Below, piece after piece: positions 1 through 5,457 of a DNA stretch of 7,335 bases. How positions within the stretch are numbered: position 1 is the stretch's first letter; every line of letters starts with the position of its first letter. The translations under genes were made by a program, and so were the position numbers. Below the pieces are notes generated by a model. It did not search any database, was not told where the DNA came from, and worked only from the letters and a program-made list of their open reading frames with translations. Origin of the DNA: Clostridiales bacterium (GTDB lineage: Bacteria; Bacillota; Clostridia; Christensenellales; CAG-138); NCBI GenBank assembly GCA_003486785.1, contig DNFZ01000202.1:1-7335 (forward strand). Direction: 5' to 3'.

Positions 1-2
1 AG

Positions 3-209
3 CAGGAATTCTACGCGGAAAAGGGTTTCACCAATGAACCCCAGCGTTGCAAAGGCTGCCGCACCGCCCGCAAGCAGAGCTCTCCCCGTGCCGGCGGCGA
101 CCGTCAGATGTATGACGCGACCTGCGCAGGCTGCGGCGTGCAGTGCAAAGTTCCGTTCCAGCCCCGTTCCGACCGTCCTGTTTACTGCAGCGACTGCTTC
201 CGCAAGTAA
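3..209 (+). CDS. Zinc-ribbon domain protein, C-terminal part (5' truncated)
   Basis: The open frame enters from the left edge and ends at a TAA at 207-209, leaving 68 visible codons. The visible part begins QEFYAEKGFTNEPQRCKGCR, which matches the distal half of the bacterial zf-trcl-type zinc ribbon, where one CxxC pair (CKGC) would bind zinc with a pair lying upstream of the window. It is followed by a second module of the CxxC-x17-CxxC type: CAGC, 17 residues, then CSDC, ending CFRK. Such small proteins are common in Clostridia. They are presumed metal- or nucleic-acid-binding, but I know of no established function. The start codon and neighbours to the left are not visible. A strong intrinsic terminator begins 15 bases after the stop, so this is the last gene of its transcript. 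The family call is fairly secure; the role is unknown. Confidence 0.85.
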   Translation, partial: QEFYAEKGFTNEPQRCKGCRTARKQSSPRAGGDRQMYDATCAGCGVQCKVPFQPRSDRPVYCSDCFRK

Positions 210-223
210 TTGATCTGAAGCAC

Positions 224-255
224 AAAGCGCCCTTCGTAAGAGGGGCGTTTTTTTT
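224..255 (+). terminator. Intrinsic terminator of the zinc-ribbon gene
   Basis: The arm at 228-235 (CGCCCTTC) pairs with 240-247 (GAGGGGCG) across a GTAA (GNRA-type) tetraloop, with one T-G wobble. A G-T wobble and flanking A-T pairs extend the stem to about 12 bp. Eight consecutive T (248-255) follow. This is a textbook Rho-independent terminator on the plus strand. Confidence 0.93.
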
Positions 256-290
256 CGGCTCTCCGTCAATTCCAGGATGAACGAAGCAGA

Positions 291-322
291 CGAAGAAAGA
301 ACGGCTTTCCGTTAACAGCCGT
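291..322 (-). terminator. Candidate minus-strand terminator (second hairpin after the PAP2 gene)
   Basis: ACGGCT at 301-306 and AGCCGT at 317-322 form a 6-bp inverted repeat with a 10-base loop. Read on the minus strand, the hairpin is followed by the pyrimidine-rich tail TCTTTCTTCG (complement of 291-300). It fits a modest intrinsic terminator for transcripts coming from the PAP2 gene. The stem is short and the T tract is interrupted, so this is a candidate only. Confidence 0.5.
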
Positions 323-337
323 CCCAACCAAGCAGTT

Positions 338-372
338 TAATAAAGTATTCCCCCGTCGATCGGCGGGGGAAT
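338..372 (-). terminator. Strong hairpin just downstream of the PAP2 gene, probable terminator
   Basis: The arms 347-357 and 362-372 form an 11-bp stem, ATTCCCCC running into a GTC/GGC inner part with one wobble, closing on a GATC loop. On the minus strand it lies about 48 bases after the phosphatase stop and is followed by ACTTTATTAA, which is AT-rich but not a clean T run. It is probably the first termination or 3'-end-protecting hairpin of that gene, backed up by the weaker hairpin at 301-322. Confidence 0.6.
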
Positions 373-419
373 TGCTGCGTTAATTACGTTTTTATTCCTT
401 TGAGCAAATGAAACCAAAC

Positions 420-1352
420 TTACGCTGCGGTTTCTTTTTTTCGCCCCAGCTTGCCAAAGAACTTGAAGGTCATCGGCCAGAGTGCACCGCCAACCAGCAC
501 CATCAGGAAATAACGAATGGCATTGCCCACGTCGTGCCCGCCAAAGAGCGCGAGCAGAGGCGTTTTGGCAAACTTCTGTACGCAGATGACAACGCCGAGA
601 CCCAGCGCGAGCTTGAGCAGCTGTGCCCACCAGACGGCTTTTTCGGAGAACCGGATATACTTTCTTTCCAGCCAGAGCACGACGGCAAAGCCGAATGCAC
701 CGCCGACCATTTTGTAGCCGGTTTCGTTGCAGCCGTGTGAGAATTCCGCAATCGCGTTTGCGGGCATTGGCACAAGCTCGATATACAGTATCAACGCAAC
801 GCCGATTGCGAGTAATGCGCCGACGAGCGGAATGAACCATTTCCCGTTTTCCCAGGCGCGGCCAAGCAGCGGATAAACCACCGCAACGAGCAGGAGCGCA
901 ACGCCGATGGACACCAGCACGTCTACGGGAGTGTGTACGCCTAGATACATCCGCGAAAAACCGACCAGCAGCGTCAGCGCAACGCAGACAATCCGAATCC
1001 ACAGCTCCTTGCGCGCCCATGCTACGCCAAGAAACATGCCCGCGGAATTCTGCGTGTGCCCGCTGGGAAAGGAGTATCCTGTCGCCTCCGCGCGGGCGCT
1101 CTCCACGATGGTGAAGTTTTTGTCAAGCACCCAGGGGCGTGGCACGAGGAAGAGCAGCTTGAGAAACGTATTGATGATGTTGCCTAAAAAGCTCACGTAA
1201 AGGAGCAGATAGCCCGTCTTTTTATCGATGCACCAAAAGAACGCCAGTGCGATGATCATGAATATGGTCTCTTCGCCAAAGAACGTGAAAAACTGGAAGA
1301 CCGTGTCAAAGAACGGTGTGCGGATGGCTTCGAGCAGCTTTAAGAACTCCAT
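420..1352 (-). CDS. PAP2-family integral membrane phosphatase
   Basis: This 310-residue polytopic membrane protein carries all three PAP2 (type 2 phosphatidic acid phosphatase) motifs: K-x6-RP at residues 65-73 (K65, R72, P73), PSGH at 96-99, and SR-x5-H-x3-D at 133-144 (S133, R134, H140, D144). H140 is the expected nucleophile and H99 the expected acid. The family removes phosphate from lipid phosphates or pyrophosphates at the membrane surface, for example phosphatidylglycerophosphate or undecaprenyl pyrophosphate; the substrate cannot be read from sequence. After the core come about four more hydrophobic segments (roughly 173-191, 215-228, 245-261, 281-299) and a basic tail, making it longer than minimal PAP2 enzymes. 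An upstream in-frame ATG at 1394 would add 14 residues, but 1352 is preferred because GGGAGGG lies 6-7 bases before it and the likely -10 box (1386-1391) overlaps the longer reading. It appears monocistronic. Confidence 0.9.
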   Translation of the reverse strand: MEFLKLLEAIRTPFFDTVFQFFTFFGEETIFMIIALAFFWCIDKKTGYLLLYVSFLGNIINTFLKLLFLVPRPWVLDKNFTIVESARAEATGYSFPSGHTQNSAGMFLGVAWARKELWIRIVCVALTLLVGFSRMYLGVHTPVDVLVSIGVALLLVAVVYPLLGRAWENGKWFIPLVGALLAIGVALILYIELVPMPANAIAEFSHGCNETGYKMVGGAFGFAVVLWLERKYIRFSEKAVWWAQLLKLALGLGVVICVQKFAKTPLLALFGGHDVGNAIRYFLMVLVGGALWPMTFKFFGKLGRKKETAA

Positions 1353-1385
1353 GCTTGTCCCTCCCGTATGGTTTTTGTTAGGAGT

Positions 1386-1391
1386 ATCATA
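1386..1391 (-). promoter_or_regulatory. Candidate -10 box for the PAP2 phosphatase gene
   Basis: On the minus strand the bases read TATGAT, a five-of-six match to TATAAT, placing transcription start near 1379 with a leader of about 27 bases before the ATG at 1352. The hexamer at 17-base spacing upstream (TTCTCG) is a poor -35. The gene sits directly downstream of the tadA terminator, so it needs its own promoter. Confidence 0.5.
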
Positions 1392-1458
1392 CACGATTTG
1401 AGCGTGTTCGAGAAGTAGATCGCACAGGTTTTACCCGGAACTGAGCAGAACTTCATAC

Positions 1459-1484
1459 AAAAAGCGCCCCTCAGCGGAGCGCCT
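1459..1484 (-). terminator. Intrinsic terminator ending the ecfA1-ecfA2-ecfT-truA-tadA operon
   Basis: On the minus strand GCGCTCC (1476-1482) pairs with GGGGCGC (1464-1470) with one wobble, then TTTTTG follows (1463-1458). A flanking G-T and A-T pair extend the stem to about 9 bp. The TGA stop of tadA (1471-1473) lies in the 5-base loop, so the last codons of the gene build the 5' arm of the hairpin. Confidence 0.85.
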
Positions 1485-1932
1485 GAAAGAAACCGGACAA
1501 CAAAGCCTTGCATTCATCTTCGAGTATGCCGCCCCATGTTTCCACGCTGTGCAGAAAACATTTGTCTGTCAGATCCATCCTAGAGCCACAACAGCCGGCG
1601 ACCTCGTCAAACGCGCCAAAGACCAGCCTGCCAAGCTTTGCGTTGACGCAGGCGCCAGCGCACATGGCGCAGGGTTCCAGCGTGACATAGAGCGTGCAGT
1701 CGTTTAATCGTCCGCCGCGTTTTGTCATGCCTTCGCCAAGGCAGATGAGCTCTGCGTGACGGGTCGCGTCGTGATCCCGCTCCACGCGGTTGTGCGCGCG
1801 GGAGATGATCTCACCGCCGCAAACCAACACGGCGCCGACGGGTACTTCGCCCGCGTCAAACGCCAGCCGCGCTTCTTCCAGCGCAATGTGCATATATTGC
1901 TCGAACCCGTTGAGTCGCTTCATAGTCTGCAT
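1471..1932 (-). CDS. tadA: tRNA-specific adenosine deaminase TadA
   Basis: The 153-residue cytidine/deoxycytidylate-deaminase-fold enzyme deaminates adenosine 34 of tRNA-Arg(ACG) to inosine in the cytoplasm, allowing wobble reading. The zinc site is visible as HAE at residues 59-61 (H59 ligand, E61 proton shuttle) and PCAMC at 87-91 (C88 and C91 ligands). PVGAVLV (31-37), HNRVE (47-51) and LYVTLEPC (81-88) are typical of TadA, and the length is normal. A CC pair at 114-115 sits where the family usually has small residues; I attach no function to it. Start choice is open. The first ATG (1932) overlaps the end of truA by 13 bases. The fourth codon ATG (1923) forms an ATGA overlap with the truA stop and gives an N terminus closer to the family (MKRLNGFEQYM). 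Neither has a strong Shine-Dalgarno site, which points to translational coupling with truA. Confidence 0.93.
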   Translation of the reverse strand: MQTMKRLNGFEQYMHIALEEARLAFDAGEVPVGAVLVCGGEIISRAHNRVERDHDATRHAELICLGEGMTKRGGRLNDCTLYVTLEPCAMCAGACVNAKLGRLVFGAFDEVAGCCGSRMDLTDKCFLHSVETWGGILEDECKALLSGFFQALR

Positions 1933-2693
1933 AGCACTTCATTCGTATCAAAATCGTCATACTGCACGCGCTGCAGGCACAGCCCGTGCGGCGGGGCGGT
2001 TGCGCCTGCGTCTGTGCGAAGACCGCTCGCAAGCGCGCGGGCAATCGCGTCCTCCGGCAGTTTTCCGCCGCCGATTTCAAGCATTGTGCCGACGAGGATG
2101 CGCACCATATTGTAGAGAAATCCGTTTGCGCTGACTTCATAAAACAGATAGCTGCCATCCTGCGTCCATTCGCTTTTCATGATCGAGCGTATCGTGTTAG
2201 TGATCTTGCAGTCTGCGCTCATAAACGCTTTGAAATCATGCTCGCCGAGCGCATACGCGGCCGAGCGTTGCATGCGGCTTATATCCAGCGTGGTATGGAC
2301 GTGCAGTGCGGTAAAGCGTCCGAATACATCCGCGTGAAGCCCTGTTTGCACCGTGTAGCGATAGGTCTTGTTCTTCGCGGAAAACCGCGCGTGAAAATCC
2401 GCCGGCGCCTCCTCGCTGAAGAGCACGCGGATGTCACGCGGCAGGCGCATGTTCAATGCGATGGCGAATTTATCCGCAGGCATGCGCGCCATTGTGTCAA
2501 AATGCGCCACCTGCGCGCGGGCGTGTACGCCGCTGTCCGTTCTGCCCGAGCCGTGGAGCTGAATGCACTCGCCCGTGATGGCGCGCACCGCCTCGTTGAG
2601 CCGCTGCTGCACGGAGATGCCGTTGTCCTGCAGCTGCCAGCCGACATAGTTCGTGCCGTCGTATGCGATCACGAGGCGGATGCGGCGGCTCAT
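1920..2693 (-). CDS. truA: tRNA pseudouridine(38-40) synthase TruA
   Basis: The 257-residue protein isomerises uridines 38, 39 and 40 in the tRNA anticodon stem to pseudouridine. The catalytic aspartate is D53 in the motif GSGRTDSGVHA (48-58). Other family landmarks are the N-terminal IAYDGTNYVGWQ (9-20), KTYRY (109-113, with the conserved Y111), GFLYNMVR (191-198) and the C-terminal TAPPHGLCL (232-240). Length and motif order are normal. The start at 2693 overlaps the ecfT stop as ATGA, with GGAGAGG about 8 bases upstream inside ecfT, so the two are translationally coupled. truA following the ECF core module is a common arrangement in Bacillota. Confidence 0.96.
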   Translation of the reverse strand: MSRRIRLVIAYDGTNYVGWQLQDNGISVQQRLNEAVRAITGECIQLHGSGRTDSGVHARAQVAHFDTMARMPADKFAIALNMRLPRDIRVLFSEEAPADFHARFSAKNKTYRYTVQTGLHADVFGRFTALHVHTTLDISRMQRSAAYALGEHDFKAFMSADCKITNTIRSIMKSEWTQDGSYLFYEVSANGFLYNMVRILVGTMLEIGGGKLPEDAIARALASGLRTDAGATAPPHGLCLQRVQYDDFDTNEVLCRL

Positions 2694-3496
2694 AACGGCA
2701 GCCTCTCCAGCAGGATGATGCCGACGAGAAACGCCGAAAGCAGCAGCGCTGCAAAAAGATCGCGCCAGTGGAAATGCAGCTCACGCATGCGGGTTCTGCC
2801 CTCGCCGCCGTGATAACAGCGGCTCTCCATCGCCATAGCCAGCTCGTCTGCGCGGCGAAACGCAGAGACAAACAGCGGAACCAGCACGGGAATCATGCTC
2901 TTTGCGCGCTGGAAGATATTGCCGCTCTCAAAATCCGCCCCGCGCGCCATCTGCGCTTTCTGGATGCGGTCGGTCTCCTCCATCAACGTAGGGATAAAGC
3001 GCAGCGCGATGGTCATCATCATCGCGAGCTCATGCGCGGGAAAGCGAAGCCTGCGCAACGGTGCCATCAGCTTTTCCAGCCCGTCCGTGAGTGCGATGGG
3101 GGAGGTGGTCAGCGTGAGGATCGACGTGCCCGCCACGAGCAGAACCAGCCGAAGCGTGATATAAACCGCCTGCTGCACCGCTTCCTGCGTGAGGCGGATG
3201 AACTTCCATTCAAACCAGACGACGCTGCCCTGCGTCGCAAAGAGGTTGATGACAAACATAAACACCAGGAGCCATTTCATGGGCTTGAGCGCGGAGAAAA
3301 AATAAGAAGCCGGCACGCGCGCAAACACAAACATGGCGGCAAGAAGAAACACAGGCAGCAGGAATACGGCAAGCGATTTTACCACGAAAACGATGGCGAT
3401 ATACACCGCCATGAGTATGATCTTTGTGCGCGGGTCAAGGCGATGCACCACGCTTTCACCGGGCAGATATTGCCCGAGGGAGATGTTAGCGGTCAT
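2690..3496 (-). CDS. ecfT: ECF transporter transmembrane subunit EcfT
   Basis: The 268-residue membrane protein is the scaffold that couples ATP hydrolysis by EcfA1/EcfA2 to interchangeable substrate-binding S components. The N-terminal region GQYLPGESVVHRLDPRTKI (8-26) is the family signature. Hydrophobic segments lie at about 26-58, 72-88, 112-130, 160-171, 200-212 and 246-264. The two cytoplasmic coupling motifs that dock into the ATPases are present as ARG (184-186, in QMARGADF) and SRC (225-227, in MESRCYHGG), each with its central arginine. The start overlaps the end of ecfA2 by 11 bases and is preceded by a strong GGGAGGTGG about 5-7 bases upstream. It was formerly annotated as cbiQ-like. 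No S component lies in this operon, as expected for a shared group II module. Confidence 0.95.
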   Translation of the reverse strand: MTANISLGQYLPGESVVHRLDPRTKIILMAVYIAIVFVVKSLAVFLLPVFLLAAMFVFARVPASYFFSALKPMKWLLVFMFVINLFATQGSVVWFEWKFIRLTQEAVQQAVYITLRLVLLVAGTSILTLTTSPIALTDGLEKLMAPLRRLRFPAHELAMMMTIALRFIPTLMEETDRIQKAQMARGADFESGNIFQRAKSMIPVLVPLFVSAFRRADELAMAMESRCYHGGEGRTRMRELHFHWRDLFAALLLSAFLVGIILLERLPL

Positions 3497-4340
3497 GGTT
3501 CCACCTCCCGATCAGTGCTTGTGCCAGCTCGTCCATGCGGAAATAGTCGCGCGCGATGTCGATGCCGCGTGCGCGCAGGGCGCGAACCAGCTGCGTCGCC
3601 TGCGGCAGGTTTAGCCCCATCTTTAGCAGCGCCTCGCTGTGCGAAAACACCTGCTCCGGCGTGTCGGCCATAAAGAGCGCGCCTTGATCGAGCACCGCGA
3701 TGCGGTCGGCATACATTGCTACGTCGTCCATCGAATGGGAAACCATTACGATGCCGGTGCCGAACTCGCCGCGCAGGGATTCAATCAACGAGAGGATCTC
3801 GCGCCGTCCGCGCGGGTCAAGCCCCGCCATGGGTTCGTCCAGCACAAGGTATTTCGGGCGCATTGCTAAAATACCCGCCAGAGCCGCGCGGCGTTTTTCG
3901 CCGCCGGAGAGTTCAAATGGCGATTTTTCTGAAAACGCATCGGGATCAAGCCCGACGAGCCTGAGCGCTTCGGTAACGCGCGTTGCGATCTCTGCTTCTT
4001 CCAAACCCATGTTTTTTGGGCCGAAGGCGACATCCCGCGCAACGGTCTCTTCGAATAGCTGATATTCCGGGTATTGAAAGACCATGCCCACCAGCGAACG
4101 AATCTGTTTTCGCACCTTTTTCTCGCGCGTATCCAGACCATCCACAAGAATGCTGCCTAAAGTCGGCTGCAGCAGCCCGTTGAAATGCTGAATCAGGGTG
4201 CTCTTTCCCGACCCGGTGTGGCCGATGATGCCGAGAAATTCGCCGTCCTGAATGGTCAGCGAAATGTCCGAAAGCGCTGGGTAGGCCAGCTGGCTTCCGG
4301 GCATGTAGGTATGGCTGAGTTGAGTGATTTCGATTGGCAT
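3486..4340 (-). CDS. ecfA2: ECF transporter ATPase subunit EcfA2
   Basis: The 284-residue ABC ATPase is the second of the two nucleotide-binding subunits of the energising module. Visible motifs are Walker A GHTGSGKST (40-48), Q-loop Q89 in VFQYPEYQLFEETV, signature LSGGEKRR (144-151), Walker B YLVLDE (164-169, E169 catalytic), D-loop GLDP (173-176) and switch histidine H202 in VSHSMDD. All ATPase residues are intact. The QYPEYQLFEETV stretch and the GEKRR signature favour EcfA2 over EcfA1. The C-terminal helical extension (about 228-284) is the usual EcfA dimerisation region. The Shine-Dalgarno AAGGA lies 7 bases before the ATG. It is separated from ecfA1 by 72 bases, the only real gap in this operon, and overlaps ecfT by 11 bases. 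Confidence 0.95.
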   Translation of the reverse strand: MPIEITQLSHTYMPGSQLAYPALSDISLTIQDGEFLGIIGHTGSGKSTLIQHFNGLLQPTLGSILVDGLDTREKKVRKQIRSLVGMVFQYPEYQLFEETVARDVAFGPKNMGLEEAEIATRVTEALRLVGLDPDAFSEKSPFELSGGEKRRAALAGILAMRPKYLVLDEPMAGLDPRGRREILSLIESLRGEFGTGIVMVSHSMDDVAMYADRIAVLDQGALFMADTPEQVFSHSEALLKMGLNLPQATQLVRALRARGIDIARDYFRMDELAQALIGRWNHDR

Positions 4341-4412
4341 GGTTCTATCCTTATCTATATAACATTGAATCTCAATGTCTCTTGCTTTGAAACAGGGGAG
4401 CGAGTCGCTCGC
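4341..4412 (-). other. Structured 72-base spacer between ecfA1 and ecfA2
   Basis: Two inverted repeats fill the spacer. ACATTGA (4362-4368) and TCAATGT (4372-4378) form a perfect 7-bp stem with a 3-base loop. GCGAG (4400-4404) and CTCGC (4408-4412) form a 5-bp stem with a 3-base loop immediately after the ecfA1 stop. Neither is followed by a clean T run on the minus strand, so they are not convincing terminators. They could be mRNA processing or stabilising elements, or a weak attenuator; a TATATA stretch follows but lacks a usable -35. Confidence 0.55.
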
Positions 4413-5255
4413 TTATGCACCCAGCGCATGGCAAATTTCGTCTGCCAGCGCGTCGCAGCTCATCGCCTCAAGCGAAACCGGCAGCCCCGCCGCAATCAGC
4501 TCATCTCTGAGCTTGACGAATGCGGGTGCGTCGAGCCGGCTTTCTTCCAGCAGCGCGCGCTCATTGAAGACTTCCCTTGGCGTGCCTTCCATGACGAGCC
4601 GCCCTTCGGAGAGGACGAAAACGCGATCCGCACCCAGCGCTTCCTCCATAAACTGCGTGATCATCACCACGGTCATGCCGCGCTCGCGGTTGAGTTTCCG
4701 CACGGTGGAGAGCACCTCCTCGCGCCCGCGCGGATCGAGCATGGCGGTGGCTTCGTCCAGCACCAGTACCTCGGGCTGCATGGCGAGCAGTCCCGCGATG
4801 GCAACGCGCTGCTTTTGTCCGCCGGAGAGCGCGTGGCTCGCCTTTTCGGCATATGCGCTCATCTCAACTTCCTGCAGGGCAGCGCCCACGCGCACGCGGA
4901 TCTCCGCCGGAGGCACGCCGAGGTTTTCCGGGCCAAAGCCCACGTCTTCTTCGACGATGGTGGTGACGAGCTGGTTGTCCGGGTTTTGAAACACCATGCC
5001 CACACGGCGGCGAATTTCCAAAAGATTCTTTTCCTCACGCGTGTCCATTCCTTCTACGGTGACCTTGCCTTCCGCAGGGAGCAGGAGCGCGTTGAGCATC
5101 TTGCAAAGCGTGCTCTTGCCGGAGCCGTTGTGGCCGACGATGGCGACCACCTCGCCTTTCTGAATGGAGAGGCTGATGTTTCTCAGCGCGGCTTTTTCCG
5201 AGCCAACGTATTGAAACCCGACGTTGACGATTTCGATGAGTGCGTTCGGGGTCAT
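4413..5255 (-). CDS. ecfA1: ECF transporter ATPase subunit EcfA1, with glutamine at the switch-histidine position
   Basis: The 280-residue ABC ATPase pairs with EcfA2 under EcfT. Visible motifs are Walker A GHNGSGKST (41-49), Q-loop Q90 in VFQNPDNQLVTTIVEEDVGFGPEN, signature LSGGQKQR (143-150), Walker B VLVLDE (163-168, E168 catalytic) and D-loop MLDP (172-175). QNPDNQ and GQKQR are typical of EcfA1. The usual switch (H-loop) histidine is replaced: the sequence reads VMITQFMEEALGAD with Q201, encoded by CAG (ctg on the plus strand at 4653-4655). The paired EcfA2 keeps its histidine. The C-terminal extension after residue 226 is intact, so this does not look like a decaying gene. GGAG lies 9 bases upstream of the ATG. 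It is the first gene of the five-gene operon, and its probable promoter is at 5376-5404. Confidence 0.94.
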   Translation of the reverse strand: MTPNALIEIVNVGFQYVGSEKAALRNISLSIQKGEVVAIVGHNGSGKSTLCKMLNALLLPAEGKVTVEGMDTREEKNLLEIRRRVGMVFQNPDNQLVTTIVEEDVGFGPENLGVPPAEIRVRVGAALQEVEMSAYAEKASHALSGGQKQRVAIAGLLAMQPEVLVLDEATAMLDPRGREEVLSTVRKLNRERGMTVVMITQFMEEALGADRVFVLSEGRLVMEGTPREVFNERALLEESRLDAPAFVKLRDELIAAGLPVSLEAMSCDALADEICHALGA

Positions 5256-5283
5256 TTCTGTTTACTCCTGTCCTGCCGCACAT

Positions 5284-5312
5284 TTGCGTGCTGTTGTGGT
5301 CAATACACGCAA
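5284..5312. repeat. Inverted repeat in the divergent promoter region
   Basis: TTGCGTG (5284-5290) and CACGCAA (5306-5312) are perfect 7-bp inverted arms. The interior also pairs: T5292-A5305, G5293-T5304 wobble, and TTG/CAA at 5294-5296/5301-5303 around a TGGT loop, leaving one bulged C (5291). It spans the -35 region of the candidate plus-strand promoter and would also be transcribed in the ecfA1 leader. It may be an operator or an RNA hairpin. Confidence 0.6.
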
Positions 5313-5323
5313 TGTGATAAAAT
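5294..5323 (+). promoter_or_regulatory. Candidate promoter of the deaminase-queT operon
   Basis: TTGTGG (5294-5299), an 18-base spacer, then TAAAAT (5318-5323), a five-of-six -10 preceded by TG one base upstream (5315-5316), which is an extended -10. Start would be near 5330, giving a leader of about 128 bases. It overlaps the inverted repeat at 5284-5312. It was identified by eye only; I found no better plus-strand candidate nearer the gene. Confidence 0.5.
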
Positions 5324-5375
5324 AAAGCTCCGAATGACACAGAAAATTTGTGCTCATCGGGCAAAAGGGCAATTC

Positions 5376-5404
5376 AGTATAGCAAATACAGCCGCATCTT
5401 ACAA
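5376..5404 (-). promoter_or_regulatory. Candidate promoter of the ecfA1-ecfA2-ecfT-truA-tadA operon
   Basis: On the minus strand TTGTAA (5404-5399), a 17-base spacer and TATACT (5381-5376), with TG one base upstream of the -10 (extended -10 TGCTATACT). Start would be near 5369, giving a leader of about 113 bases before the ecfA1 ATG. Spacing and the -10 are close to the sigma-A consensus. Confidence 0.6.
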
Positions 5405-5450
5405 GGGTTAACACCCGTTGACGCGGCTTCGCCGCTTGTGCGGCAGGGAG
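5405..5450 (+). promoter_or_regulatory. Leader RNA with alternative hairpins before the deaminase gene
   Basis: Three arms alternate: GCGGC (5423-5427), GCCGC (5431-5435) and GCGGC (5440-5444). The middle arm can pair with the first (TTC loop) or the third (TTGT loop) but not both, and the third arm ends directly against the Shine-Dalgarno AGGGAG (5445-5450). Upstream, GGGT (5405-5408) pairs with ACCC (5413-5416) around TAAC, and the same CCC could pair with the GGG of the Shine-Dalgarno site. The layout would allow translation control. It does not look like the preQ1-I consensus, and I recognise no known riboswitch class. Confidence 0.4.
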
Positions 5451-5457
5451 CGAACGC

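Noticed and set aside
1353..1394. Longer PAP2 start at 1394 adding 14 residues
   Set aside because: It lacks a Shine-Dalgarno site and the likely -10 box lies across its first codons, whereas the ATG at 1352 has GGGAGGG at good spacing and begins at the conserved N-terminal helix.
1986..2813. 275-residue plus-strand open frame
   Set aside because: Antisense to truA and the end of ecfT, with no ribosome binding site or family motif; a coding shadow.
2768..3673. 301-residue plus-strand open frame rich in His, Arg and Lys
   Set aside because: Antisense to ecfT, whose family motifs are intact. The basic composition is the mirror image of a hydrophobic membrane protein read backwards.
4345..4378. 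Internal promoter before ecfA2 from the TATATA stretch
   Set aside because: No acceptable -35 hexamer at 16-18 bases upstream, and the -10 match is only partial.
4362..4412. Intrinsic terminator between ecfA1 and ecfA2
   Set aside because: Both hairpins lack a following T run on the minus strand, and terminating here would cut off ecfA2 and ecfT, which are needed with ecfA1.
4185..5411. 408-residue open frame on the plus strand
   Set aside because: It lies antisense to ecfA1 and part of ecfA2 in GC-rich coding DNA. Its translation shows no recognisable domain, while the minus-strand frames carry complete ABC ATPase motifs.
5330..5457. preQ1 riboswitch ahead of the deaminase-queT operon
   Set aside because: Expected from the QueT link, but I see no C-rich loop hairpin with an A-rich tail ending in the Shine-Dalgarno site as in class I. 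Other classes cannot be judged by eye, so a covariance-model search would be needed.
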